Source of the DNA: UBA1422 sp963676385
Lineage (GTDB): Bacteria; Bacillota; Clostridia; Peptostreptococcales; Anaerovoracaceae
Assembly (NCBI GenBank): GCA_963676385.2
Contig: CAXXMM010000002.1
Span: 62,001-126,000, forward strand
Direction: 5' to 3'
Length of the DNA stretch: 64,000 bases
In this document: positions 51,563 through 60,810 of the stretch, piece by piece
Layout: each line of letters begins with the position of its first letter
Numbering within the stretch: position 1 is the stretch's first letter
Notes under the pieces: model-generated
Database searches by the model: none
Told to the model about the DNA's origin: nothing
What the model saw: only the letters and a program-made list of their open reading frames with translations
Position numbers and translations under genes: made by a program

Positions 51563-52403
51563 TGGGAAGGGTGGCACCGGGAAAACCACTGTAGCCAGTG
51601 CCTTTATTCAACTTTCCCATGCCAAGGCGTATGCAGACTGTGATGTGGATGCCCCTAATCTGCATCTTGTAACTCATCATAAGAACCCGGCAGACAGTTC
51701 GGATTATTTTGGTTTGCCCAAAGCGGTGATCCATCCGTCAGTTTGCATTCAATGTGATCAATGCAGAAAAGCATGTCGTTTCGATGCAATCAAAGTGACC
51801 GACCAATATACTGTGGATCCTTTTTCGTGTGAAGGTTGCGGTGTTTGTGAATTGGTCTGTCCGGTAGACGCTATTGCTCTCAAGCCTGCGATAGCAGGAG
51901 AATTATTACTTTATAAAAATGGGGTGGTCTTTTCCACGGCTCAGTTAAAAATGGGCAGCGGCACCTCCGGCAAATTGGTAACCGAAGTGAAGCGGCAATT
52001 GAAACCTGACTTGAACCGGATTGACTTGACCATCATTGATGGGTCGCCGGGAATCGGCTGTCCGGTAATTGCATCTCTAAGTGGAGTAGACATGGTATTA
52101 ATTGTAGCAGAACCCACCATCTCGGGAATCAGCGACATGGAACGTATCATAAAAACTGCTACCAACTTTCGTGTCAAAGTGGCGGTTTGTATTAATAAAT
52201 ATGACATAAATCTCAAAAATACAGAGAAAATCATGTCCTACTGTCACAGGAATAATATTGCATATGCGGGAATCATTCCATATGACCCGCAAGCCGTTAA
52301 GGCAACAAATCAGGCAATGAGCATAGTAGATATTGATTGTGCTGCAGGACGGGCAGTGAGAGAGGTTTATGATAAGACAATGAATACATTATTTGAAATG
52401 TGA
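51540..52403 (+). CDS. MinD/ParA-type ATPase with inserted 2[4Fe-4S] ferredoxin domain (2)
   Basis: A 287-residue paralogue of the preceding gene. Walker A is ILSGKGGTGKTTVAS, followed by ADCDVDAPNLHL, ferredoxin clusters CIQCDQCRKACRF and CEGCGVCELVCPVDAI, and TIIDGSPGIGCPV. ATG 51540 lies inside the end of the first copy and follows GAGGTGG, so translation is coupled. It differs from copy 1 in having the standard GKTT. The ATPase pair is common in anaerobes beside NifX-like and C_GCAxxG proteins, as here. Confidence 0.92.
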   Translation: MKQLVILSGKGGTGKTTVASAFIQLSHAKAYADCDVDAPNLHLVTHHKNPADSSDYFGLPKAVIHPSVCIQCDQCRKACRFDAIKVTDQYTVDPFSCEGCGVCELVCPVDAIALKPAIAGELLLYKNGVVFSTAQLKMGSGTSGKLVTEVKRQLKPDLNRIDLTIIDGSPGIGCPVIASLSGVDMVLIVAEPTISGISDMERIIKTATNFRVKVAVCINKYDINLKNTEKIMSYCHRNNIAYAGIIPYDPQAVKATNQAMSIVDIDCAAGRAVREVYDKTMNTLFEM

Positions 52404-52417
52404 GGTGAATAAATATA

Positions 52418-53242
52418 ATGAATGTTAGAACATTGGTTGATAACATTTCGGAAAATCAGCATCTGGGTTGTGAACATGGCCTCAGTTTATTCATTGAAAC
52501 TCAGAGACACAAGATTTTATTTGACACTGGGGCTAGCCAACTTTTTGCAGAAAATGCTATAAAAATGGGGGTGGATTTATCAACCGTTGATATTGTGATT
52601 ATTTCCCATGGTCATTATGACCATGGTGGAGGAATAAAAACATTTTTGACATTGAACCAGGCAGCGAAGATATATATACATAAAAATGCCTTTGAAAACC
52701 ACTATGTTCATAGCATATTTACCCAACAAAAGTATGTGGGACTGGATCAGGACTTATCCCTAGATTCTCGCTTTATATTTGTGGGGGATCGTTTCGTCAT
52801 CGATGAAGAACTGGAACTTTTCTCTCACATAGATGGCAATCATTTCCTTCCCTCTGGGAATCAAGACTTATACATGGAGGTAAACGGTGAGTTAGGACAA
52901 GACAACTTTTCCCATGAACAAAATTTGATTATCAATGAAAATGGAAAGACCGTACTGGTTGCCGGTTGTGCACATAAAGGAATCGTGAATATTGTGAATC
53001 AATGTTACAATGATAAAAAGATACTACCGGACATTGTCATTGGGGGATTCCATTTATATAATAGAGCTGCCAAGGAAAATGAATCTCCAAGGGTTGTCGC
53101 TGATATTGGGCGGGCATTAGCAGATACCAAAATACAATATTTCACCGGTCATTGTACTGGTATGAAGGCATATGAGCAATTAAAGGGCATCTTGGGAGAA
53201 AAACTAGAATATATTTCCACAGGTAGTCAAATCAAACTATAA
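52418..53242 (+). CDS. Metallo-beta-lactamase-fold hydrolase
   Basis: A 274-residue MBL-fold enzyme of the group often found beside MinD-ferredoxin genes. The metal motif is IISHGHYDHGGG, preceded by ILFDTGASQLF. Later ligands appear in VAGCAHKGIVNIV and GGFHLYNR, then FTGHCTGMKAYEQL. The GCAHxG motif relates it to the methanopterin-synthase-linked MBL proteins. It follows the second ATPase by 14 bp and precedes the C_GCAxxG fusion by 14 bp, in one operon. Substrate unknown. Confidence 0.9.
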   Translation: MNVRTLVDNISENQHLGCEHGLSLFIETQRHKILFDTGASQLFAENAIKMGVDLSTVDIVIISHGHYDHGGGIKTFLTLNQAAKIYIHKNAFENHYVHSIFTQQKYVGLDQDLSLDSRFIFVGDRFVIDEELELFSHIDGNHFLPSGNQDLYMEVNGELGQDNFSHEQNLIINENGKTVLVAGCAHKGIVNIVNQCYNDKKILPDIVIGGFHLYNRAAKENESPRVVADIGRALADTKIQYFTGHCTGMKAYEQLKGILGEKLEYISTGSQIKL

Positions 53243-53256
53243 ATTAGGAGAAAAAA

Positions 53257-54081
53257 ATGAGTGTTCATGTTCAACTGGCAAAAGAGCTGTTTGAAAAGGG
53301 GTATAGTTGTTCTCAATCAATTTTTGCTGCATTTCAGGATGAAACCGGATTAGATATGGAAACCGCTCTCAAAATATCCTCATCTTTTGGAGGGGGGATG
53401 GGTAGGCTTCGGGAAGTATGTGGCGCCGTTAGTGGGATGTTGTTGGTTGTAGGGGCAAAATACGGGTACACGATGCCGGATGATAAATCAGCCAAAGATG
53501 AACACTATCGGTTGATTCAGGACTTAGCAAAGGAATTCAAAGAAAGGGAAGGAACTATCATTTGCAGAGAGCTTTTGAAATTATCAGCAGGGTGGGATAA
53601 TCCGAAAAGCGATGAACGAACCCGGCAATATTATAATACAAGACCCTGTACAAATTTTGTCATGGAAGCGGCAATAATCTTGGATGAATATATAGTAAAG
53701 AGAAAAATGGAGGAAACTAAAATGATTAAAATAGCAGTAGCAAGCGAAAATGAAATGGTGACAGGCCACTTTGGGCATTGTATCAACTTCAATATCTTTG
53801 AAGCAGAAAATGGGCAGATTCTTAAGAGTGAGTCTATTCCAAATCCGGGTCACAAACCGGGATTTTTACCAAATTATCTAAATGATCTGGGAGTCAATGT
53901 GATTATATCGGGAGGAATGGGTGGCGGCGCCATTGAGATATTCAATGAAAAAAACATTGAAGTGATTGTTGGTGCTGAGGGCAATGCCATGTTGGCGGCC
54001 AAAGCATACCTCCAAGGGAAGCTAATTTCTACTGGCTCGGTATGTCATGAACATCAGCATCATGACGAATGCGGGAACTAA
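53257..54081 (+). CDS. C_GCAxxG_C_C redox protein fused to a NifX-like domain
   Basis: A 274-residue fusion. Residues 1 to about 150 match the C_GCAxxG_C_C family (FEKGYSCSQSIFAAF, GRLREVCGAVSGMLL, then a Cys in GTIICRELL and a last in TRPCTNFV). Residues about 156-274 form a NifX-like domain (IKIAVASENEMVTGHFGHC, IISGGMGGGAIEIF) with a His-rich end (CHEHQHHDECGN). The junction keeps GGAGG at 53709-53713 and an in-frame ATG at 53722, so the NifX half may also be made separately. It is part of the MinD-ferredoxin operon. Confidence 0.9.
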   Translation: MSVHVQLAKELFEKGYSCSQSIFAAFQDETGLDMETALKISSSFGGGMGRLREVCGAVSGMLLVVGAKYGYTMPDDKSAKDEHYRLIQDLAKEFKEREGTIICRELLKLSAGWDNPKSDERTRQYYNTRPCTNFVMEAAIILDEYIVKRKMEETKMIKIAVASENEMVTGHFGHCINFNIFEAENGQILKSESIPNPGHKPGFLPNYLNDLGVNVIISGGMGGGAIEIFNEKNIEVIVGAEGNAMLAAKAYLQGKLISTGSVCHEHQHHDECGN

Positions 54082-54137
54082 AAGATGCACAATCTATTGC
54101 AAAAGACAGAATAATGTGAAACAAGGAGGGAAGAACA

Positions 54138-54623
54138 ATGAATGAGATGAAGGGTATGGAAGAATTTCCCATAGCGGTTCGCAGCCAAGCCGGGAATTAT
54201 TTCAAGGAAGGCTATAATTGTGCAGAAGCTATTTTTTTGACGTATCAACCTTTGCTTTCCCCGGAAATTGATCCTTCGATGGTAAGGTTGTTTACTGGTT
54301 TTGGGAGCGGCGTAGGTGAGTCTGGTTGTATGTGTGGTGCATTGACTGGCTCCATTGCGGCCTTGAATATGATTAAAGGGAGAACCACAAACCAATTGTC
54401 TCGGGACGAAGCGTATAAATTAGCAAAAGAATTTACCGACCGCTTTTCTGACAAATACGGGGCAACTTGTTGCAGAGTACTGAACCCTTACCCGTTTGAA
54501 GACAAAGAACATCTGGTTAACTGCCTAAAGATTACTGGAAACACTGCCAAAATGATGATGGAATTTCTGTTGGAAAAAGGTTTGTATAAATTGGATATGC
54601 CAGAATTAATGGAGAAAAAGTAG
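54138..54623 (+). CDS. C_GCAxxG_C_C family redox-active protein
   Basis: A 161-residue protein with the family Cys pattern: FKEGYNCAEAIFLTY, GESGCMCGALTGSIAAL, KYGATCCRVLNPY and a late Cys in LVNCLKITG. Family members are small redox proteins of unknown function, often near oxidoreductases. It is a paralogue of the N-terminal half of the preceding fusion. ATG 54138 follows GGAGGGAAGAAC. It lies 57 bp after the fusion gene and 22 bp before the DUF364 gene, in the same operon. Confidence 0.9.
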   Translation: MNEMKGMEEFPIAVRSQAGNYFKEGYNCAEAIFLTYQPLLSPEIDPSMVRLFTGFGSGVGESGCMCGALTGSIAALNMIKGRTTNQLSRDEAYKLAKEFTDRFSDKYGATCCRVLNPYPFEDKEHLVNCLKITGNTAKMMMEFLLEKGLYKLDMPELMEKK

Positions 54624-54644
54624 GATAGAGAGGCGGGAAATAAG

Positions 54645-55394
54645 ATGTTAACCAACGACTTAGTTGAATATGCCATCCAAGAAGCATCAAATCTTAAAGT
54701 GCTGGATATCAGGGCTGGATTGAGTTACACAGGGTTGGTACTGGAAGATGGCGGTTGCGGCTTGGCATATACTTTCAGAAATGAATTGGGATGTTATTGT
54801 GGCATTCTCAATGAAGCAGGTAATCTGATAGGACGGTCATGCGGAGAACTTATCCCATGGGTAGATAGTTCAAACAGGCTAAAAGCCGCCATCGGCTTAG
54901 CGGCAATGAATTCGGTTTTGAACCGGGCGGACAGGCCATGGCCCACCGGAAACATCACTACATCTTTGGAGGTTGAGCCCACAGACATGGTGGGCATGGT
55001 GGGTGAGTTTCGGCCCATTCTACAAGGTCTAAGCAATCGTGTAAACCATATTATTGTATTTGACCAAAAAGTAACAAAAGATCCATCGGTTCATTCCCCG
55101 GAAGAGATTCCAAAATATTTGCCAAGTTGCAATGTGATACTCATCACGGCAACTACAATTATCAATCATACCATTGATGAAGTGCTTCGATATTGTGAAG
55201 GAGCCCGGGAGGTTTGTTTGGTAGGCCCTTCAACGCCCTTGTGCCCAGAGGTGTTCCAACACTATCCGGTGTCCCTGTTAGCTGGGGATGTAGTCATCGA
55301 TTGGGAACAAACTTTGCGGATTATAAGTCAAGGAGGTGGCACCATGGCAATGAAACATTCCATTCGTCATGTATTGGTGCCAGCAAAAATATAA
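54645..55394 (+). CDS. DUF364/DUF4213 putative heavy-metal chelation protein
   Basis: A 249-residue protein. The N-terminal DUF4213 part (YTGLVLEDGGCGLAYTFRN) is followed by a DUF364 Rossmann-like domain (TDMVGMVGEFRPIL, VILITATTIINHTIDEVL, VCLVGPSTPLCPEVF and the C-terminal GGGTMAMKHSIRHVLV). Family proteins are thought to bind metals or metal-cofactor precursors. ATG 54645 follows GAGGCGGG. It is the last gene of the long redox/metal operon that begins at the ArsR-type promoter. Confidence 0.88.
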   Translation: MLTNDLVEYAIQEASNLKVLDIRAGLSYTGLVLEDGGCGLAYTFRNELGCYCGILNEAGNLIGRSCGELIPWVDSSNRLKAAIGLAAMNSVLNRADRPWPTGNITTSLEVEPTDMVGMVGEFRPILQGLSNRVNHIIVFDQKVTKDPSVHSPEEIPKYLPSCNVILITATTIINHTIDEVLRYCEGAREVCLVGPSTPLCPEVFQHYPVSLLAGDVVIDWEQTLRIISQGGGTMAMKHSIRHVLVPAKI

Positions 55395-55429
55395 GGATAT
55401 CCGTTAAAAAACAATAAGCGAAAGAATGC

Positions 55430-55490
55430 AAACTGCTGCACTTTGGGTAAACCAAGCGTTATCCCCGGGTGCGCGGTTTTTGTTTTTTTG
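55430..55490 (+). terminator. Terminator-like hairpin after the redox/metal operon
   Basis: AAACTGCTGCAC (55430-55441) pairs imperfectly with GTGCGCGGTTT (55469-55479), followed by TTGTTTTTTTG. Confidence 0.55.
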
Positions 55491-55518
55491 ATTTGGGTTA
55501 AGCTTGGTTAAACAAATA

Positions 55519-55527
55519 TGGTATAAT
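55519..55527 (+). promoter_or_regulatory. Extended -10 promoter of the trehalose operon
   Basis: TGG-TATAAT is an extended -10 element without a clear -35, 63 bp before the first start codon. Confidence 0.6.
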
Positions 55528-55589
55528 ATATTACAAAGATTTGTCATTCTGTTTCTCAGGACAAGTTTAGATCCTAAGGGGGGATTACT

Positions 55590-57788
55590 ATGAACAGAAT
55601 TATTATCATTTCTAACCGGCTACCGGTTACCGTAAAAAGAAACGGGAAACATCTGGAGTATGTGGAAAGCATCGGTGGACTTAGCACCGGTCTCAAAAAG
55701 TTCCATGAAGAGGCGGATACCGTGTGGGTGGGCTGGCCGGGCATTTCTGATGAGGATCTTTCCAGCAGAGAAAGAAGAAGTGTGGAAAGAACACTAAAAG
55801 AGAAATACAAATGTGTTCCGGTTTTTTTGTCCCAAGAAGAAATTAACAAATACTATTTTGGGTTTTGCAACAAAACCATATGGCCTCTGTTTCACTATTT
55901 TTCATCACAAACAGAATATGATATTACCACTTGGGAAGCTTACAATGAGGTGAATCAGAAGTTCTTTGAAAAAGTCCGACCCATTATAGGAAAAAAAGAT
56001 ACCATATGGGTTCATGATTACCAACTGATGCTGTTGCCGGAGATTCTCAAGCGACACAATCCAACTGCTCAGGTAGGGTTTTTTCTCCACATTCCGTTCC
56101 CTTCTGCGGAGTTGTTTCGACTGCTGGTTTGGCGGGAAGAAATTTTGAGAGGACTGCTTGGCGCGGATTTAATTGGATTCCATACTTATGACTACGTGCG
56201 ACATTTTCTCAGTAGCACCAGAAGATTGTTGGGTTTGGATGATGTGTTGAACGTGATTAATTATGAGGACCGCTATGTCAAGGTGGATTCCTTTCCCATG
56301 GGCATTGATTACCAGCGATTCGCCGGTGAATATAATCTGGAGAATCTTTCCCCTGAAGTTTTAGAGTTAAAGAAAATCAAAAAAACCAAAACCATATTGT
56401 CCATTGACAGATTGGATTATACCAAGGGGATTCCCGAGCGTATTCGTGCTTTCGGCAATTTTCTACAAAAATACCCACAGTATAAAGAGAAAGTTCGTTT
56501 GAATTTGATTGTTGCTCCTTCCCGAACAGAGATTGAAAATTATGATCTTCTTTTGAAAGAAATCAGAGAGTTGGTCAGTGAGACCAATGGTACCTATGGC
56601 ACAATGAAATGGATGCCTGTATGGTTTTTATTCAAGTCTTTTTCTCAGGAGGAAATGATTGCATTTTATAGAAATTCCGACGTGTTGTTGGTGACTCCGC
56701 TTCGGGACGGAATGAATTTGATCGCCAAGGAATATGTGGCGGCACGAACTGACTATGAAGGCATGCTGGTGCTCAGCGAGACTGCGGGAGCGGCCAGCGA
56801 GCTTGCTGAAGCAGTTATTGTCAACGCCAATGATTTGGACTCTGTGGCAGAAGGCATCAAAACTGCCCTGGATATGCCTTTGGATGAAAAAAAGGCAAGA
56901 AATCTGATTATGCATCGCCGACTTAAACGGTACACGGTGGAAGTATGGGCGGAAGATTTCTTGAGACAATTACAGGAAACCAGCGAAGATGCCGCCATGA
57001 TTGTTTTGCCAAAACTCATTGAGGCTCATAGCGATGGGGTAGACAAAGCATATCGACAAGCAGTACAAAGAATTTTATTTTTGGACTATGATGGGACCTT
57101 AGTTGGGTTCAAAGCTATTCCGGAACAAGCCAAACCGGACGAGGAATTGAAGGAAATCTTAAGAGGGCTTACCCGTGATTCCAAGAATACGGTGGTGCTG
57201 ATTTCCGGACGGGATCGTAAAATTCTCGATAATTGGTTTTCTGATATAAAAGGCATTTATTTCGTCGCATCCCACGGATTATGGCTCAAACCTGCTCATC
57301 AGAAATGGATTATGACTGCCGCATTGGATGATGAATGGAAAGATTCCATCAGGCCTATCTTTGAATTGTTTGCAGATCGTATGCCGGGGGCCATTGTAGA
57401 AGAGAAGGAATTTGCCTTATCTCTTCACTATCGCAGGTGCAATCCGGATATGGTGGCGGCAAAGATTAATGAACTAAAAGAAACTTTAGTCTCTATGGTG
57501 AAATCCTCGTCCCTCATGTTGCAGGATGGAAGCAAAGTTCTGGAAATCAAGGATAGCAGGGTCAATAAAGGGAATACTGCATCACTAATGATTGACCAAA
57601 AACCTTACGATTTTCTCTTGGGCGCAGGAGATGATTTTACCGATGAGGACCTTTTCAAGGCCCTGCCACAAAATGCCTTTTCAGTAAAGGTGGGGTTGGG
57701 GAAAACAGCAGCCAACTATCGAACAAAATCGTGGCAGACAATGCGAAAAATACTTAGGAAGTTTGTTGAAATCAGCGACGGACAATAG
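55590..57788 (+). CDS. Bifunctional trehalose-6-phosphate synthase/phosphatase (OtsA-OtsB fusion)
   Basis: A 732-residue fusion that should make trehalose from UDP-glucose and glucose-6-phosphate in two steps. The GT20 synthase half (residues 1 to about 470) has RLPVTVKRNG, SIGGLSTGLKKFHEE, WVHDYQLMLLPEIL, HIPFPSAELFRLL and SIDRLDYTKGIPER. The HAD-type phosphatase half has ILFLDYDGTLVGF near residue 495 and LGAGDDFTDEDLFKAL near 670. Both active sites look complete. ATG 55590 follows AAGGGGGG. It leads an operon with a GH65 phosphorylase, beta-PGM, glucokinase and glucose-6-phosphate isomerase. Confidence 0.95.
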   Translation: MNRIIIISNRLPVTVKRNGKHLEYVESIGGLSTGLKKFHEEADTVWVGWPGISDEDLSSRERRSVERTLKEKYKCVPVFLSQEEINKYYFGFCNKTIWPLFHYFSSQTEYDITTWEAYNEVNQKFFEKVRPIIGKKDTIWVHDYQLMLLPEILKRHNPTAQVGFFLHIPFPSAELFRLLVWREEILRGLLGADLIGFHTYDYVRHFLSSTRRLLGLDDVLNVINYEDRYVKVDSFPMGIDYQRFAGEYNLENLSPEVLELKKIKKTKTILSIDRLDYTKGIPERIRAFGNFLQKYPQYKEKVRLNLIVAPSRTEIENYDLLLKEIRELVSETNGTYGTMKWMPVWFLFKSFSQEEMIAFYRNSDVLLVTPLRDGMNLIAKEYVAARTDYEGMLVLSETAGAASELAEAVIVNANDLDSVAEGIKTALDMPLDEKKARNLIMHRRLKRYTVEVWAEDFLRQLQETSEDAAMIVLPKLIEAHSDGVDKAYRQAVQRILFLDYDGTLVGFKAIPEQAKPDEELKEILRGLTRDSKNTVVLISGRDRKILDNWFSDIKGIYFVASHGLWLKPAHQKWIMTAALDDEWKDSIRPIFELFADRMPGAIVEEKEFALSLHYRRCNPDMVAAKINELKETLVSMVKSSSLMLQDGSKVLEIKDSRVNKGNTASLMIDQKPYDFLLGAGDDFTDEDLFKALPQNAFSVKVGLGKTAANYRTKSWQTMRKILRKFVEISDGQ

Positions 57789-57820
57789 GCAAAATTGTGT
57801 TCCATTCAGGAGGGCAGGGA

Positions 57821-60124
57821 ATGAAAGAAAAAAATATATACCGTTTGAAAGATTTGTCTTTAGAAAATGATAGTTTGGTGTTGAATGAAGCAATCTTTCA
57901 TAATGCCAACGGATATATTGGAGTGCGATACGATTTTGAAGAAGGTTGCCCGGAAGAGTATGAGATTACTCGCAGCCAGTACATTAATGGGTTTTATGAT
58001 TATGCGGAAATGCCACAGGCGGAGAAGCTTTACGGGTTGGCAGAACAAAAACAGGTGATGCTCAACGTTGCGGACACTCAGGGAATCAGGCTCTTCATTG
58101 AGGGGGAGCAGTTTTCTATGTTTACCGGCACAGTGTTGGAATATCAATTATATTTGGATATGTACCGAGGCATTACAGTTCGAGAAGTGAAGTGGCGATC
58201 CTCCAAAGGGAAGGAAGTATTGATTCAAATTACCCGGATGGCGTCCCTTCATCAGTTGCCGTTGTTTCTAATTGAATATGACATTACTCCCCTTAATTTT
58301 TCCGGAGAAGTCATCATTCAGTCCGCACACGAAGGGAATGTATCAAATTTTGCGGATTCATGTGATCCGCGAACGGCCATTGTATGCCGAAAATATTTAA
58401 CTCCGGTGAGCTGTGAGATAAAGGATGGAACATCTTTCATTACATCCAGAACTTCCGTATCCGGTCTGGAGGTATGTAGTGCAGTGAAGAATGTGTTGTC
58501 ACAAAGCAATCAGAGTGAATTTGTCATTGAAAACAACCGAGCTGTCTGCATCATGAAGACTTTTGCGGAATCGGAAAGGACTATTAATTTAACCAAGTAC
58601 GCTGTCTTTTGTGATTCCATTCGATACGCGGATTGTAGCAATCAGGCACAGGAGGAAATGAACCTGGCACTTTCTGTTTCGGCGGAACAATTACATCGGA
58701 TCCAGGAAGGACACCTCCACAGTTATTGGAAAAACTGTTGTGTAGAGATTGAAGGAGATGATGAACTGGATCAGGCGGTTATGTTTAATATGTATCAGTT
58801 GAACCAGTCTGCCAGTAGGGACATTTATGGAAACATCGCCCCTAAGGGGCTGAGCGGCGACGGATACGAAGGCCAGTATTTTTGGGATACGGAGATGTAC
58901 ATTCAACCTTTTTTCACCATCACCAACCCGGCAACGTCAAAGATGCTTATTGAATCTCGTTATCTGCAGTTGGATTCGGCTAGGAAAAATGCGACGATTA
59001 TGGGGCATGGGGTTGGGGCCTTATATCCATGGAGAACTATTACGGGGGTGGAGTGTTCAGGCTATTTCCCGGCGGGTTCGGCACAGTATCACATTAACGG
59101 TGCCATTGCTTATTCCATTATTGCATATTATTTGGCAACGAAAGATATTGGGTTTGTGGGAGAGCAAGGGGCAGAAATTGTTTTTGAGACGGCACGGCTT
59201 TGGTTGGATGTGGGGAACTACTACCATGGGCAATTTCACATTAACGATGTAACAGGCCCAGATGAATATACCTGCATTGTCAATAATAATTATTACACCA
59301 ACGTGCTGGCCCAATATCATCTGCGTTGGGCTGTTAAATTCTATGCCCTTTTAAAAGAAGCGGGGCTTTTGGAGCCGCTGGCAAAAAAAATAAAATTAAG
59401 GATGACCGAGATTCGAAGTTTTATCAAAGCGGCAGAGGCCATGTACCTTCCCTATGATAAAGAATTAAAGATTAATCCTCAGGATGACTCCTTTATTCAA
59501 AAAAAGGAATGGGATTTATCCATGATTCCCAAGGAGAAATTCCCCTTGTTGCTTCACTATCATCCTTTATATCTTTATCGACACCGAATCTGCAAACAGG
59601 CAGACACGGTTTTGGCGTATTATATTTTGGAAGATGCCCAGGACATAGGGACCATGCGACAGTCCTTTCATTATTATGAGAAAATTACGACCCATGATTC
59701 CTCGTTATCCCAACCTATATTCAGTATTGTTGCAGCAAGACTTGGGATGGAAGAAAAAGCATATCGATATTTTGGAGACTCGGCAAAGTTGGATTTGTGG
59801 AATCTGTATCACAACACGGAGGATGGCATTCATACGGCCAATATGGCGGGCACATTTATGACCATCGTGTACGGATTTGGCGGCTTCCGATTAAAAGAAC
59901 AAGGCATTTCATTTTGGCCGATTTTGCCAACTCAATGGAAAAGATACAGCTTTCGAATTATGTTTGAAGGCTCACGAATTAAGGTATTTGTAACTGGAAA
60001 AGAATGCGTGCTAACCTTGGAAAAGGGGAAAAGTAAAATAGTGACCCTTTATGGAACCTCATACAGATTGGAAGACCGATTGGTGGTAAACCGACCGGAT
60101 AAATCCAAAAAAAGGAAAGGATAA
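57821..60124 (+). CDS. GH65 glycoside phosphorylase, probably trehalose phosphorylase
   Basis: A 767-residue family 65 enzyme. It cleaves an alpha-linked disaccharide with phosphate, releasing glucose and beta-glucose-1-phosphate. The catalytic Glu lies in FHINDVTGPDEYTCIVNN. Supporting segments are AIFHNANGYIGVRYDFEEG, EGQYFWDTEMYIQPFF and YPWRTITGVECSGYFPAG. Specificity (trehalose, maltose or kojibiose) cannot be read directly; the OtsAB fusion upstream favours trehalose, and beta-PGM downstream fits the beta-glucose-1-phosphate product. ATG 57821 is chosen because AGGAGGGCAGGG precedes it. The stop is 1 bp before the beta-PGM start. Confidence 0.9.
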   Translation: MKEKNIYRLKDLSLENDSLVLNEAIFHNANGYIGVRYDFEEGCPEEYEITRSQYINGFYDYAEMPQAEKLYGLAEQKQVMLNVADTQGIRLFIEGEQFSMFTGTVLEYQLYLDMYRGITVREVKWRSSKGKEVLIQITRMASLHQLPLFLIEYDITPLNFSGEVIIQSAHEGNVSNFADSCDPRTAIVCRKYLTPVSCEIKDGTSFITSRTSVSGLEVCSAVKNVLSQSNQSEFVIENNRAVCIMKTFAESERTINLTKYAVFCDSIRYADCSNQAQEEMNLALSVSAEQLHRIQEGHLHSYWKNCCVEIEGDDELDQAVMFNMYQLNQSASRDIYGNIAPKGLSGDGYEGQYFWDTEMYIQPFFTITNPATSKMLIESRYLQLDSARKNATIMGHGVGALYPWRTITGVECSGYFPAGSAQYHINGAIAYSIIAYYLATKDIGFVGEQGAEIVFETARLWLDVGNYYHGQFHINDVTGPDEYTCIVNNNYYTNVLAQYHLRWAVKFYALLKEAGLLEPLAKKIKLRMTEIRSFIKAAEAMYLPYDKELKINPQDDSFIQKKEWDLSMIPKEKFPLLLHYHPLYLYRHRICKQADTVLAYYILEDAQDIGTMRQSFHYYEKITTHDSSLSQPIFSIVAARLGMEEKAYRYFGDSAKLDLWNLYHNTEDGIHTANMAGTFMTIVYGFGGFRLKEQGISFWPILPTQWKRYSFRIMFEGSRIKVFVTGKECVLTLEKGKSKIVTLYGTSYRLEDRLVVNRPDKSKKRKG

Positions 60125-60125
60125 T

Positions 60126-60761
60126 ATGAAATATCAAGCAGTTATTTTTGATTTGGATGGTGTCATTTGCCATACCGATAAATTCCATTACATGGCATGG
60201 AAAACAATTGCTGAAGAATTGGACATTCCCTTTAGCAGAACCATCAATGATCGAATGCGAGGCATTGGCAGGATGGCAAGTTTAGAGGTGCTGTTAGAAG
60301 GCTCCCACAAGGAATATACTGAGGAAATGAAGGAAGCTTATGCCGCCAAAAAAAATGAGCTTTATCGAGACCTGCTCAAAACGCTCTCGCCAAAAGATCT
60401 GGATCCCGACGTAATAGAAACCTTAAGGGGCGTCAAAGATGCCGGGCTGAAAGCTGCGATTGGGTCTTCCAGCAAAAACACTCGGCTTATCCTGTCCCGG
60501 TTGGGGTTGGATAATTCTTTTGATGCTGTTTCTGATGGCACCAACATTTCCCATTCCAAGCCGGACCCGGAAGTGTTCCTGAAGGCAGCTGACTACCTTA
60601 AATTAGAGACCAAAGGATGCCTTGTGGTGGAAGATGCCAAATCCGGATTGGAGGCGGCAAAAGCAGCGGGAATGGATTCTGCCGCAATAGGCATCGGAAC
60701 CTCCTGTGGCCTGGCGGACTACAATTTGGAAAAACTACCCGACTTGTTGAGGATTATTTGA
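60126..60761 (+). CDS. pgmB: Beta-phosphoglucomutase
   Basis: A 211-residue HAD-superfamily mutase converting beta-glucose-1-phosphate to glucose-6-phosphate. The nucleophile motif is AVIFDLDGVICHTDKFHY, with the family's cap segment NDRMRGIGRMASLEVLL. Motif II is AAIGSSSKNTRLIL and the late acid motif is CLVVEDAKSGLEAAKAAGM. It begins 1 bp after the GH65 phosphorylase stop and uses the product of that enzyme, so its role is unambiguous. Confidence 0.94.
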   Translation: MKYQAVIFDLDGVICHTDKFHYMAWKTIAEELDIPFSRTINDRMRGIGRMASLEVLLEGSHKEYTEEMKEAYAAKKNELYRDLLKTLSPKDLDPDVIETLRGVKDAGLKAAIGSSSKNTRLILSRLGLDNSFDAVSDGTNISHSKPDPEVFLKAADYLKLETKGCLVVEDAKSGLEAAKAAGMDSAAIGIGTSCGLADYNLEKLPDLLRII

Positions 60762-60810
60762 TTGATTCGATTTGCATCGTCAAATTGAAAGGATTCTTGG
60801 AGGAGTCACT

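Noticed and set aside
50334..54081. Nitrogen-fixation locus
   Set aside because: NifX-like domains are present but there are no nifHDKEB genes; these domains are common in non-fixing anaerobes.
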